Source of the DNA: an uncultured Muribaculaceae bacterium
Lineage (GTDB): Bacteria > Bacteroidota > Bacteroidia > Bacteroidales > Muribaculaceae
Direction of reading: 5' to 3'
DNA length: 45,520 nucleotides
Assembly (NCBI GenBank): GCA_910577465.1
Contig: CAJTMM010000021.1
Span: forward strand, 1-45,520
Each line of letters opens with the position of its first letter. Position 1 is the first letter of the stretch. Below are positions 1 through 7,643 of the stretch, piece after piece. A program made the position numbers and the translations under genes. The notes below the pieces were generated by a model. The model had not been told where the DNA came from, searched no databases, and saw only the letters and a program-made list of their open reading frames with translations.

Positions 1-574
1 TGGGTAGTTTGTTTGGTTGTTTATAAACTTCAATTCCTTGAATATCCATACTTACAAATGTTGTGAAACACTGTATGTTTTTGAAATCAATCAGTTCAAA
101 CTCATGAATTTTGCGTTCGAGAGCTATATACTTTTGTGGAGATCCAAAGTATATTACATCTCCAATGGTCGCCGAATTCGCATCCCAATAACCATCATCT
201 ACAAAATGTAATTTTTCTTCGTAGGGTAATATTATTTCAACCGTTTTTGAATGATTCGTTTTTTGAAACTCAGTCCAGTTTCTGAACCCACAAAACACAG
301 CCAGACGTTCCAATATAAAGGTACTGGGTGTATATCTTTTGTTGCGAGTCCCGTATTTGCTGCATCCCCAATATCGTTTTAGGGTTGTTGGACTCACGAA
401 AAATTCTGTCGGTTCACCTGTATTACGGCCATTTGCTAATGTTATTAATCGCGCAGCTTCATTGCGGGACTTGCCATCTAAAGGATTAAACTGTGGCATT
501 TTTTTCTGAACCTCTTGTAGTAATACTTTTACTGATTGCATGTCTATAGACAGACTTTCTGGTTTCTTATTCAT
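1..574 (-). CDS. Putative regulator, 3' end outside window (partial)
   Basis: This reading frame starts at an ATG at 574 and stays open to the left edge, giving at least 191 residues; its stop codon is not in the window. Residues about 45-85 hold the pattern TLKRYWGCSKYG followed by ILERLAVFCGFRNWTEF. I know this TLKR-W-G / LA-F-GF-W-F pattern from many small Bacteroidales proteins with a predicted helix-turn-helix-like domain. The C-terminal part is unrecognised. The gene is divergent from the HTH/primase genes that start at 755 and probably belongs to the same mobile element. A regulatory role is inferred from the domain pattern only. Confidence 0.6.
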   Translation of the reverse strand, partial: MNKKPESLSIDMQSVKVLLQEVQKKMPQFNPLDGKSRNEAARLITLANGRNTGEPTEFFVSPTTLKRYWGCSKYGTRNKRYTPSTFILERLAVFCGFRNWTEFQKTNHSKTVEIILPYEEKLHFVDDGYWDANSATIGDVIYFGSPQKYIALERKIHEFELIDFKNIQCFTTFVSMDIQGIEVYKQPNKLP

Positions 575-754
575 AATATTTATATTAAAAAAATTCACTT
601 ACTATATAACCAGTATAAAATTTTTTTTCAATTGAAAATCGGTTCAATCCTCTTTTGAAAAGCATTTTTAAAGCCGAATAAGCATAGCCTGTATGAAAAT
701 GTTTGAGAATATGACTGTCCCCAAATATTTGTAGAATAGCGTTTCCTTTGCAGC

Positions 755-1045
755 ATGAAAAGTTACTCAACAACATACAACGATATGCCGGCAAGGATAG
801 ATGAAATTCTTGCTGAGATAAAGGAGCTCAAAGCCTTGTTTCAGTCAGTGACCAAACGAGAGGAGATACCTAAATACATGGATATTGATACGACAGTGGC
901 AGAGTTACATAGGCAAGGAATCAAAATGAGCAAATCAACCTTGTACAAAAAATCTGCATGTGGACTTATTCCCGTTCATAAAATCGACAACAGAATCTAT
1001 TTTAAAATTAACGAACTGCTAAAAATATATAACAACAATGAATAA
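755..1045 (+). CDS. Excisionase-like helix-turn-helix protein
   Basis: A 96-residue protein. The C-terminal half (residues about 45-90) matches the small HTH_17/MerR-like fold of excisionases and element control proteins: an STLYKKSACGLIP recognition-helix region followed by HKIDNRIYFKINELLKI. The N-terminal third is a short amphipathic, coiled-coil-like stretch (DEILAEIKELKALF). Its 3' end overlaps the next gene by 8 nt, so they are probably co-translated. A second in-frame ATG at 785 is possible: a box TTCCTTTGC, one mismatch from the -7 consensus, ends at 751 and would place the transcription start after the first ATG. Such proteins usually control excision or replication of Bacteroidetes mobile elements; the specific role here is inferred. 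Confidence 0.7.
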   Translation: MKSYSTTYNDMPARIDEILAEIKELKALFQSVTKREEIPKYMDIDTTVAELHRQGIKMSKSTLYKKSACGLIPVHKIDNRIYFKINELLKIYNNNE

Positions 1046-2669
1046 CAAATTAACTCCATCCGAAATCGCTGCAATCTGTTTGGGGAAAACTCCAATACAA
1101 AACCATGTCCTTGAACATCCTCAATTAAGTCGAATCATATACGGAATTCCTCAAATAAATTATGAGGCAATAAAAACAGAAGAAATGATATTACACGATG
1201 ATGAAAACAAACTCAAACGCTTTGATAAAAACGGTAAGGAAACGATGGAATCCCCAAATGTTACTCCGGCGGAGAAATCCGTTTATCTGACCAGACTGGT
1301 TAAGTATGCAGCAGAGACTGCCGGCTATGACATAATATTCATGGATGGGTGGCCATATTATTACAATGGTTGCTTCTGGGAACAAATTCCTGAAAAAATA
1401 GTGGAGGAATTTTTATGTCTTGCTGCATATAAAACAGGGTTGTACTACTCACTTGTTACAACATTTAGTTTTAAGAAAAGATTGTATACTCAGTTTATAT
1501 CTGATTTTCCGAAACCAGAGGATGACGAGATTATGTCAAAGGATAAGATACTTGTGAATCTTAAAAATGGAACTTTGGAATTCAATGGAGATGAATTTGA
1601 ATTTCGAGATTTCAGAAAAGAGGATTATATAAGATACCAATTGGATTATGTATATGATCCTAACGCTACATCTCCAATGTTTGACAAATTCCTTGATGAA
1701 GTTCTCCCTGAAAAAGCAGCGCAGGATGTCCTGATGGAAATGATTGGGTATTGTTTCATCCCTACCCAAAGGATGAAATTAGAGCGTAGCTTATTGCTTT
1801 ATGGGCCGGGAGCAAATGGTAAAGGCGTTGTTTATGATATAGTTTCAGCTATTATTGGAGATGAACATATTACTGGATTTAGCATGGAAGCACTATCAAA
1901 CGATCCGAATGCCCGTGCACAACTTAAGGATAAGCTATTGAATTATGCCACAGAATTAGATGGCAAATGTAAGCCAGATATGATTAAGAAATTGATCAGT
2001 GGCGAACCGGTTCATATTAAAACGCTTTACAAGGATGTAACAATGATGAAGAACTATCCATGTAAATTTATCTTTAACACGAATAATTTACCGCGTGGAG
2101 CTGAAAACACAAAAGCTTTTTTTAGGCGTTGGTTGATTCTGCCTTTTAATACAATAATTCCACCTGAAAAAAAAGACATTCACTTGTCAAAAAAGTTGAA
2201 AGATGAATTGCCGGGTATTTTTAATCGTGTCGTGGCAGGCATTCAAAGGCTTATTAGAAACGAAGATTTTACAGAATCGAAACTTGCGGCACAAATGCTG
2301 GAAGAATATAAGGAGCAATCCAATTCGGTCCTCAGATTTATCAAAGATGAAAACTGGGTTTCAACAGTGCCGAAAAATTCAACTGAAAGGATTTCTTCGA
2401 TTGTACCACATGTTCCATTATCTAAATTTTATGAAAGTTACAAGGCTTATTGCATTGAATCGGGATGTAATCCAAGTAGCAACCTTGACTTTGGCAAGAA
2501 AATCAAAGATCATTTTTTGGTTCAACGTGGATGCACCAACAATGAAACATGGGTATTTGCAAGGCAGGAATTAAATGTGTCACAAACATCGGCTGATTTA
2601 TCAGTTGACAGTTCAGATGATATAATAAATCAAGTAATAACTGATTCAAATGAAAAATTCAAAAGTTAG
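1038..2669 (+). CDS. Phage/plasmid-type D5 (P4-family) SF3 helicase
   Basis: A 543-residue protein of the D5/P4 primase-helicase C-terminal family, which unwinds DNA for replication of phages, plasmids and integrative elements. Residues 256-263 form the Walker A motif GPGANGKG. ATELDG about 45 residues later is the Walker B region. FIFNTNNLPRG followed by FFRRWLILPF is the characteristic SF3 motif C and downstream arginine. The N-terminal 200 residues contain the D5-N region (KDKILVNLKNGTLEF). No primase catalytic domain is visible; the next gene probably supplies it. It overlaps the HTH gene upstream and the primase-like gene downstream (20 nt), indicating a tight replication operon of the mobile element. 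Confidence 0.88.
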   Translation: MNNKLTPSEIAAICLGKTPIQNHVLEHPQLSRIIYGIPQINYEAIKTEEMILHDDENKLKRFDKNGKETMESPNVTPAEKSVYLTRLVKYAAETAGYDIIFMDGWPYYYNGCFWEQIPEKIVEEFLCLAAYKTGLYYSLVTTFSFKKRLYTQFISDFPKPEDDEIMSKDKILVNLKNGTLEFNGDEFEFRDFRKEDYIRYQLDYVYDPNATSPMFDKFLDEVLPEKAAQDVLMEMIGYCFIPTQRMKLERSLLLYGPGANGKGVVYDIVSAIIGDEHITGFSMEALSNDPNARAQLKDKLLNYATELDGKCKPDMIKKLISGEPVHIKTLYKDVTMMKNYPCKFIFNTNNLPRGAENTKAFFRRWLILPFNTIIPPEKKDIHLSKKLKDELPGIFNRVVAGIQRLIRNEDFTESKLAAQMLEEYKEQSNSVLRFIKDENWVSTVPKNSTERISSIVPHVPLSKFYESYKAYCIESGCNPSSNLDFGKKIKDHFLVQRGCTNNETWVFARQELNVSQTSADLSVDSSDDIINQVITDSNEKFKS

Positions 2670-3561
2670 TCTATTCAAAGACTATAAAACAAAACTTCCG
2701 AGTGATATTATTTCACTATATGATTGGGTAACAACAGAAACGTTTAAAGACAGAGTTGAGCATATACGCTCAATCTCTGATAAAAAGCAACAACGGGAAT
2801 TAAAAGCACAACTGCCATGTATTACTCCGAGTGGGATATTCTCATATTGCAAGGATAACAACCTCGATCTGCATAGTGGATTTATCTGCGTGGATATTGA
2901 TGGCGGAGAGAGCAATCCACAGATCACGGATTTTGAAGCATTGAAATTATCACTTGCTAAACTTCCGTTTATTGCCTACTGTGGACTCTCAGTCAGTGGC
3001 AATGGTGTGTTCTGTCTTATTCCAATAAAATATCCGGAAAAGCATATTGAACATTTCTATGCAATTGAGGAGATGTTTCAGAAGATTGGAATAAACATAG
3101 ATACATCATGTAAAAATGTTTCCCGATTGCGGGGTGCATCCTATGACTGTAATCCCATTATTAATCTTAATGCCAAACCGTTTGCAAAGATAATACAGCG
3201 GTCGGTTAAACCACAGAGATTCACATTTGACAAAAAAGGCAGTCATGTCTTTGTTGATGGAGAATTTCACTCTGTGCCTTACTACATGGCTTTAATGATT
3301 AAGACCGTCGATGATAACAAAATCGACATTACAGGAGACCGCAGACAATGGTTCGCAATCGGTTGCTCTATTGCATCCGAATATGGTGAGAATGGGCGAT
3401 ATGTATTTCATGAGTTCAGCAAACATTACAAGAATTCACGTTATCATTATACGAAAGAAGAAACTGATGATATGTATTCCAACTGTTTAAGATGCTTTAA
3501 TCGGTACAACTATTCCATCGCAACCTTCTTTTACTTCTGTAAAGAGAATGGTGTCGTATAA
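2650..3561 (+). CDS. VirE-N / PriCT-2 primase-like protein
   Basis: A 303-residue protein. Residues about 50-185 resemble the VirE N-terminal (BT4734-like) domain, related to archaeo-eukaryotic-type primases: CVDIDGGE gives the acidic DxD pair, SVSGNGVFCLIPI the central strand, and DTSCKNVSRLRGASYD the later motif. Residues about 218-300 match the PriCT-2 primase C-terminal domain (GDRRQWFAIGCSIASEYG, then YSIATFFYFCKENG). Together with the overlapping helicase gene it would form a split primase-helicase for replication of the integrated element. It is the last gene before the tRNA-proximal boundary. The family call is firm; the split primase-helicase idea is inference. Confidence 0.82.
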   Translation: MKNSKVSLFKDYKTKLPSDIISLYDWVTTETFKDRVEHIRSISDKKQQRELKAQLPCITPSGIFSYCKDNNLDLHSGFICVDIDGGESNPQITDFEALKLSLAKLPFIAYCGLSVSGNGVFCLIPIKYPEKHIEHFYAIEEMFQKIGINIDTSCKNVSRLRGASYDCNPIINLNAKPFAKIIQRSVKPQRFTFDKKGSHVFVDGEFHSVPYYMALMIKTVDDNKIDITGDRRQWFAIGCSIASEYGENGRYVFHEFSKHYKNSRYHYTKEETDDMYSNCLRCFNRYNYSIATFFYFCKENGVV

Positions 3562-3610
3562 CAATGCCCACCGGTAGATAGCCATTACTATTTTCATAAA
3601 ATGTTGTGTT

Positions 3611-3644
3611 CAAGCCGTTGCCCTGCGAATGTGGTAACGGCTTG
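3611..3644. repeat. Inverted repeat downstream of the element's last gene
   Basis: The arms CAAGCCGTTGCC and GGTAACGGCTTG pair at 11 of 12 positions around a 10-nt loop. There is no T-run on either side, so it is a weak terminator candidate. It lies between the primase-like gene and the tRNA, in the zone where the attachment site and integrase arm-binding sites of the element would be expected. Confidence 0.55.
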
Positions 3645-3721
3645 ATGTTTACCGGTGTGCGTGGTTGTGCAGGATAGCGGGGTGTGTGCAAATTTTGTGC
3701 AAGGAAATGGGGCAAAAAGAA

Positions 3722-3755
3722 ATCAAGCGGTTAGGTATTAATCTAATCGCTTGAT
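3722..3755 (-). terminator. Intrinsic terminator downstream of tRNA-CAT
   Basis: The arms ATCAAGCGGTTAG and CTAATCGCTTGAT pair at 12 of 13 positions with an 8-nt loop. On the minus strand the hairpin is followed directly by TTTCTTTTTG. It lies about 20 nt past the 3' end of the minus-strand tRNA and would end its transcript. Confidence 0.75.
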
Positions 3756-3773
3756 ATTTAACTGTTTAAGCAG

Positions 3774-3847
3774 TGGTCCCACTTGGGCTTGAACCAAGGA
3801 CTCCCTGATTATGAGTCAGGTGCTCTAACCAACTGAGCTATGGGACC
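3774..3847 (-). tRNA. tRNA with CAT anticodon (Met elongator or Ile2)
   Basis: The minus strand folds as a full cloverleaf: acceptor GGTCCCA/TGGGACC, D arm GCTC-AGTTGGTTA-GAGC, anticodon arm CCTGA-CTCATAA-TCAGG with anticodon CAT, T arm CTTGG-TTCAAGC-CCAAG, discriminator A. CCA is not encoded. A CAT anticodon fits elongator tRNA-Met or a tRNA-Ile that needs lysidine at C34; the sequence alone does not decide. The loop is not decisive because CTCATAA occurs in both types. The 3' end faces the mobile-element genes at 1-3561, as expected for an element integrated at the tRNA 3' end. Confidence 0.95.
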
Positions 3848-3882
3848 GGCTTGTTTGCTATCGTTGATAGCCTTAAGCGGTG

Positions 3883-3891
3883 ACAAAGGTA
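3883..3891 (-). promoter_or_regulatory. Bacteroidetes -7 box for the tRNA gene
   Basis: On the minus strand the sequence is TACCTTTGT, a match to TAnnTTTG(C/T). A TTTG that could be the -33 element starts 24 nt upstream. Predicted transcription starts about 30 nt before the mature tRNA. Confidence 0.6.
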
Positions 3892-4038
3892 GATAGTTTG
3901 TGTGAGATATGCAAATATTTTTGCCTGTTTTTTGCGGTGTTTTTTTAGCTTATGTTTGTAAGTCGGTGAGTCAGTGGGTGTAACATAAGTGTGTTTTTGT
4001 ACATATTACTTTTCCCGGTAGTGGAGGGCATTGGCCGT

Positions 4039-5196
4039 TTATTGGAGTACAGAAATCATGCGGCGTATGGCTTCTGTGAGTATGGGTCGTGGTGTGGCTA
4101 AATTGAGACGCAGGAATCCTTCTCCGCTGGGTCCATACATTGTTCCGCTATTAATCATCAGATGTTGGTCGTTAAGAAGTTTCAGCGTTATCTCCTCAGA
4201 TGTCTGATGGGTGGAGGTGATATCTATCCATGCCAGATACGTGCCTTCGAGCGGTATAATGTGTATGTGGGGTAGGTGAGTGGAGAATTCTTTCAGCAGA
4301 AAGAGATAGTTGCCCCAAATGTATCGTTTGAGGGCTTCAAGCCATTGTACGCTTTGATTGTAGGCGGCTATGGTGGCTTCAACTCCAAAAGGATTCACGT
4401 CGCATACTTCGTTGATGTTTATTGCGCGGTCTATTCGTTGTCGTACAGTATCGTTGGCTGTGATAATGTTGGCGATCTGTAGACCTGCGATATTGAATGC
4501 TTTGCTTGGAGAAATGCATGTAGCGCAATGTTGCCGGATGTCAGGCGAGATTGATGCGAAGGGAGTGTAGGTGTGTTCGTTGAATGTCAGCTCGCAGTGA
4601 ATTTCATCGGCTACGATGAATACTCCGTGGCGGAGACAGATGTCGGCTATGCGTGTGAGTTCGTCGCGTGTCCAAACACGTCCCGACGGATTGTGCGGGT
4701 TGCAAAGCAGCAATAATGTGGCATTGGGACGCGAAGCGCGTTTTTCGAGGTCGTCAAAATCAATGGTGTAACGTCCGTCTTGGTATATCAGGTCGTTAGC
4801 CGACAGAGAGCAGTCATTGTTGCGTATTGATGAGAAAAAGCAATTGTAAGCCGGGGTCTGGACAATTACTTCATCACTCGGTTTTGTCATTGCTTTGATT
4901 ATGGCAGATACTGCCGGAACCACACCGGATGTGTATATGAACCATTCACGTCGGATGTCCCATCCATGACGCTCATTGAACCATCGGATTACCGATTCGT
5001 AATATTCATCAGGTACTTTGGTGTATCCGAATATTCCGTGCTCGACTCTCCGGCGGAGCGCGTCGATTATAGCCGGTGCGGTACGGAAGTCCATATCGGC
5101 TACCCACAGGGGCAATACGTCGTCGGATTGCGGAGTATCCCATTTGTATGAGCCGGTACCGCGACGCGGTATTATTTCGTCGAAATTGTATGTCAT
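4039..5196 (-). CDS. MalY/PatB-type PLP C-S lyase (cystathionine beta-lyase)
   Basis: A 385-residue fold-type I PLP aminotransferase-family enzyme of the MalY/PatB group, which cleaves cystathionine or cysteine C-S bonds to give homocysteine or sulfide plus pyruvate and ammonia. The N-terminus (DEIIPRRGTGSYKWD, then LPLWVADMDF) is diagnostic. NPHNPSGRVW is at 166-175, the cofactor Asp at 197 (VADEIHCEL), and the Schiff-base lysine is K232 in SPSKAFNIAG. I chose the ATG at 5196, 2 nt after the MATE stop; the frame extends further upstream but only inside the MATE gene. It is the last gene of a DUF3737-MATE-lyase operon and lies near a divergent metY, which supports a role in sulfur amino-acid metabolism. 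It could alternatively act on other amino acids. Confidence 0.9.
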   Translation of the reverse strand: MTYNFDEIIPRRGTGSYKWDTPQSDDVLPLWVADMDFRTAPAIIDALRRRVEHGIFGYTKVPDEYYESVIRWFNERHGWDIRREWFIYTSGVVPAVSAIIKAMTKPSDEVIVQTPAYNCFFSSIRNNDCSLSANDLIYQDGRYTIDFDDLEKRASRPNATLLLLCNPHNPSGRVWTRDELTRIADICLRHGVFIVADEIHCELTFNEHTYTPFASISPDIRQHCATCISPSKAFNIAGLQIANIITANDTVRQRIDRAININEVCDVNPFGVEATIAAYNQSVQWLEALKRYIWGNYLFLLKEFSTHLPHIHIIPLEGTYLAWIDITSTHQTSEEITLKLLNDQHLMINSGTMYGPSGEGFLRLNLATPRPILTEAIRRMISVLQ

Positions 5197-5198
5197 AT

Positions 5199-6599
5199 CT
5201 ATGATGTTTTCTGTTTTAAGTTTTTGTACATGAGTGTCGGGTGCCATAACAATGTCAGGAATACAGCACCACGGAAACATAGCTCGATACACATGGCGAG
5301 CCATACACCCTTTAGTCCCATGGATGGCGCAAGTATGGCTGCAAGCGTTAGCCTTACTCCCCAAATGGATATCAGATTCATGGCACTTGGCAGGATGGTG
5401 CGTCCTATGCCTACAAAGAAACCGTATGCCACAATGGCGGCTGCAAACATTGGTTCAGCCCATGCTTCGATGCGTAAAATTGATGACCCAAGCGCGCGTA
5501 TATCAGCCACGGGACTCATAACACTGATTATTTGAGGAGCGAACGCATATAGTGCGACACCCATGATGCCCATTACTACCATGCCCGATAATGCTGTTAT
5601 ATTTCCGAATCGTCGCAATAGTCCTATGCGTCCTGCACCGAGACTTTGTCCGGCAAGGGTGGTGGATGCTTCTGCTATTCCGTAGCCGGGCATGTAGCAA
5701 AGGCTTTCGGCAATGATGGCGAATGCGTTTGCCGCTATGGCGACAACTCCGAGAGGTGCCACTATCACGGTGATTAAGATTTGGGCACTGCATATCGCCA
5801 TGTGCTCAAGCCCCATAGGCAGTCCGATATTAACGGCTTGCCGTAACGTATCCAAATGTACGCGAAAGCTACCGGATTCTCCAAATATATGTAGCATCGG
5901 TGAACGTACGGTAAGATACCATACCATTAATATTGCCACAATAGTTTCGGCAAGAACCGTACCGAGCGCAGCTCCTTCGACCCCCAGCCCTGCACCCCAG
6001 ATGGTGATCGGATTTCCGAATATTGATAGAGTCCGGGTAGGGAAGATGAGAATGAAATTGAATATTACGTCCAATATGCACATTAGGACATTGAGCATAC
6101 TCGGTATGCGCATGTTGCCTGAGCACCGGAGCATGGAGCCGGCGAGAAAACTTAGTTGTAATGCCGGCAGAAATAAAGAGAATATAAGGAAATAGCGTGA
6201 CGACTCGTGATGTATGGATTCATGTCCACGTAACCAAGAGGGCAGAGGTGTGCTTATGATAATACCGATTGTGGCAAGAATGGCGCTGAACAATAGCATG
6301 GCGGTAAACGACTGTCTCAATACGCGTCGTGCCTTGACGAAATCACCTGCTCCGATTAGGTGGGCAACCTGGACTGAGAATCCGGTTGATGCAGCGCTCA
6401 TCACACCCCAGAACAGCCAAGTGGTAGTGGATACCAATCCTATTGAAGCCGATGCATTGGCGCCAAGGCTACCTACCATGGATGCATCGATATATTGCAT
6501 GGCTATGGATGACAATTGCGCAATTATCGCCGGAAAGCTCAATAACGCAGTGAGCCTAAGTTGTTGTCTTAGGCTCATGCTCTTGCCATCGCGAATCAT
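5199..6599 (-). CDS. MATE family efflux transporter
   Basis: A 466-residue inner-membrane protein with about 12 hydrophobic segments, the normal MATE length. These antiporters export drugs, dyes or metabolites in exchange for Na+ or H+. Family hallmarks are the first segment LLSFPAIIAQLSSIAMQYID followed by ASMVGSLG, and the mirrored second half (VNIGLPMGLEHMAICSAQI). I chose the ATG at 6599. An in-frame TTG at 6641 would overlap the upstream stop by two bases (TTGA) and add 14 hydrophilic residues; coupling makes it possible but TTG starts are rare here. The gene is in an operon between DUF3737 and the MalY-like lyase. The substrate cannot be read from the sequence; pairing with a C-S lyase raises a thiol or amino-acid-derived compound as a hypothesis. 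Confidence 0.9.
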   Translation of the reverse strand: MIRDGKSMSLRQQLRLTALLSFPAIIAQLSSIAMQYIDASMVGSLGANASASIGLVSTTTWLFWGVMSAASTGFSVQVAHLIGAGDFVKARRVLRQSFTAMLLFSAILATIGIIISTPLPSWLRGHESIHHESSRYFLIFSLFLPALQLSFLAGSMLRCSGNMRIPSMLNVLMCILDVIFNFILIFPTRTLSIFGNPITIWGAGLGVEGAALGTVLAETIVAILMVWYLTVRSPMLHIFGESGSFRVHLDTLRQAVNIGLPMGLEHMAICSAQILITVIVAPLGVVAIAANAFAIIAESLCYMPGYGIAEASTTLAGQSLGAGRIGLLRRFGNITALSGMVVMGIMGVALYAFAPQIISVMSPVADIRALGSSILRIEAWAEPMFAAAIVAYGFFVGIGRTILPSAMNLISIWGVRLTLAAILAPSMGLKGVWLAMCIELCFRGAVFLTLLWHPTLMYKNLKQKTS

Positions 6600-6637
6600 T
6601 GCAAGCAAGGCATCGGTACTTTTATGTCCGTGGTCAA

Positions 6638-7498
6638 TCAATAGTTATGTCCGTCGTTAATCGTTATTTTGCAGTTAGCCGGTTGTTTGATGTTCTCGTC
6701 AAGAATAATCTCACCGATGCTTTGAGCGGTGATTGAGCCTGAGGTGGGGTTCTTCACACTATGTATGTGTCCGTTGATGGTGGCGTGAAGCGTGCTGTAT
6801 TCGAATGCGAGGTCCGCATCGTCATCCATTGTGCAGTTTTCCATAATCAAATCAGTAGCATAACATAGTGGTTGGGTCCCTGAGATGCGACAATTGACAA
6901 GACGTAAATTGTGTGAGTGCCATCCAAGGTATTCACCGGTTATTTCAGAATCATAGACGGTTACATTTTCGGTATTCCAGAAAGCATCTTTAGAATCGAT
7001 CACGGCATTGCGAATTTCAACATTGCGGCAATATTGGAAAGAGTAATTGCCTTGTTGACGGTAATCGGCTATCCGTATGTCATGGCTGTGCATGAACAGA
7101 TAGTCAGCGTTTGCCACCTCCACATTTTTCAGTGTTACATTACTGCAGTGCCATAAGGTCTCCTGAGCGTCGGGAATACGGACGTTATGCAAATTTATTC
7201 CGTCCATCTCACGAAACATCTTCGGTGCTTCGACTAATGTATCAGTCATGTCAAGATTGCTTGAATACCATAGTGCGGCACGAGCCCCGGGGGTGAAAAG
7301 GCAATTGTTTATCTTGAATCCCTTGACATGCCAGAACGGATATTTACCTTCGAATCGACAATCCGTGGCTGTGATATTGCTGCATTCTTTCAGTGCTGAC
7401 TCCCCGGTATGGATCGTGACGTTTTTCAGTTGCAGGTTATGTGATGCAAAAAGAGGGCGTTCGCCTTCGAATTCCTTGTTTTGAATGATAGTATCCAT
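6638..7498 (-). CDS. DUF3737 family protein (right-handed beta-helix-like repeats)
   Basis: A 286-residue protein that I recognise as DUF3737. Repeated short strands of the form N-V-x-x-x-N/D-C/A build a pectate-lyase-like solenoid: FEGERPLF, ALKECSNI, FEGKYPFWH, APKMFREMDGI, AQETLWHCSNV, GNYSFQYCRNVEI, SKDAFWNTENVTV, GEYLGWHSHNLRL. No signal peptide is visible, so it is probably cytoplasmic. No enzymatic activity is established that I can name. I chose the ATG at 7498 because a -7 box ends 23 nt upstream of it; the frame extends upstream to 7585 across that promoter. First gene of the operon with the MATE transporter and the C-S lyase. Confidence 0.88.
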   Translation of the reverse strand: MDTIIQNKEFEGERPLFASHNLQLKNVTIHTGESALKECSNITATDCRFEGKYPFWHVKGFKINNCLFTPGARAALWYSSNLDMTDTLVEAPKMFREMDGINLHNVRIPDAQETLWHCSNVTLKNVEVANADYLFMHSHDIRIADYRQQGNYSFQYCRNVEIRNAVIDSKDAFWNTENVTVYDSEITGEYLGWHSHNLRLVNCRISGTQPLCYATDLIMENCTMDDDADLAFEYSTLHATINGHIHSVKNPTSGSITAQSIGEIILDENIKQPANCKITINDGHNY

Positions 7499-7520
7499 AT
7501 TGGTGCGATATTTTGATATT

Positions 7521-7529
7521 GCAAAGTTA
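7521..7529 (-). promoter_or_regulatory. -7 box for the DUF3737-MATE-lyase operon
   Basis: On the minus strand the sequence is TAACTTTGC, an exact TAnnTTTGC match. Predicted transcription starts about 7514, leaving a leader of about 16 nt before the ATG at 7498. Confidence 0.65.
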
Positions 7530-7607
7530 CGCATAGTTATGCTATGAGAAATAACGTAGATTAATGAATATATTACCCGAATCACTTTTTGTTAAGCAAT
7601 TAATGAG

Positions 7608-7616
7608 TAATTTTGC
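7608..7616 (+). promoter_or_regulatory. -7 box for metY
   Basis: The sequence TAATTTTGC is an exact match to TAnnTTTGC, and TTTTTG about 18 nt upstream fits the -33 element. Predicted transcription starts about 20 nt before the metY ATG. Confidence 0.7.
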
Positions 7617-7643
7617 TTGAAATTTTAACTACGATAAGTTTTT

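Noticed and set aside
5713..6195. Long plus-strand reading frame opposite the MATE gene (160 codons)
   Set aside because: It lies wholly antisense to a clear MATE transporter and its translation is basic and Pro/Ser/Arg-rich without any fold signal; a shadow frame.
7617..7643. SAM or other riboswitch in front of metY
   Set aside because: The predicted leader is only about 20 nt, too short for a riboswitch.
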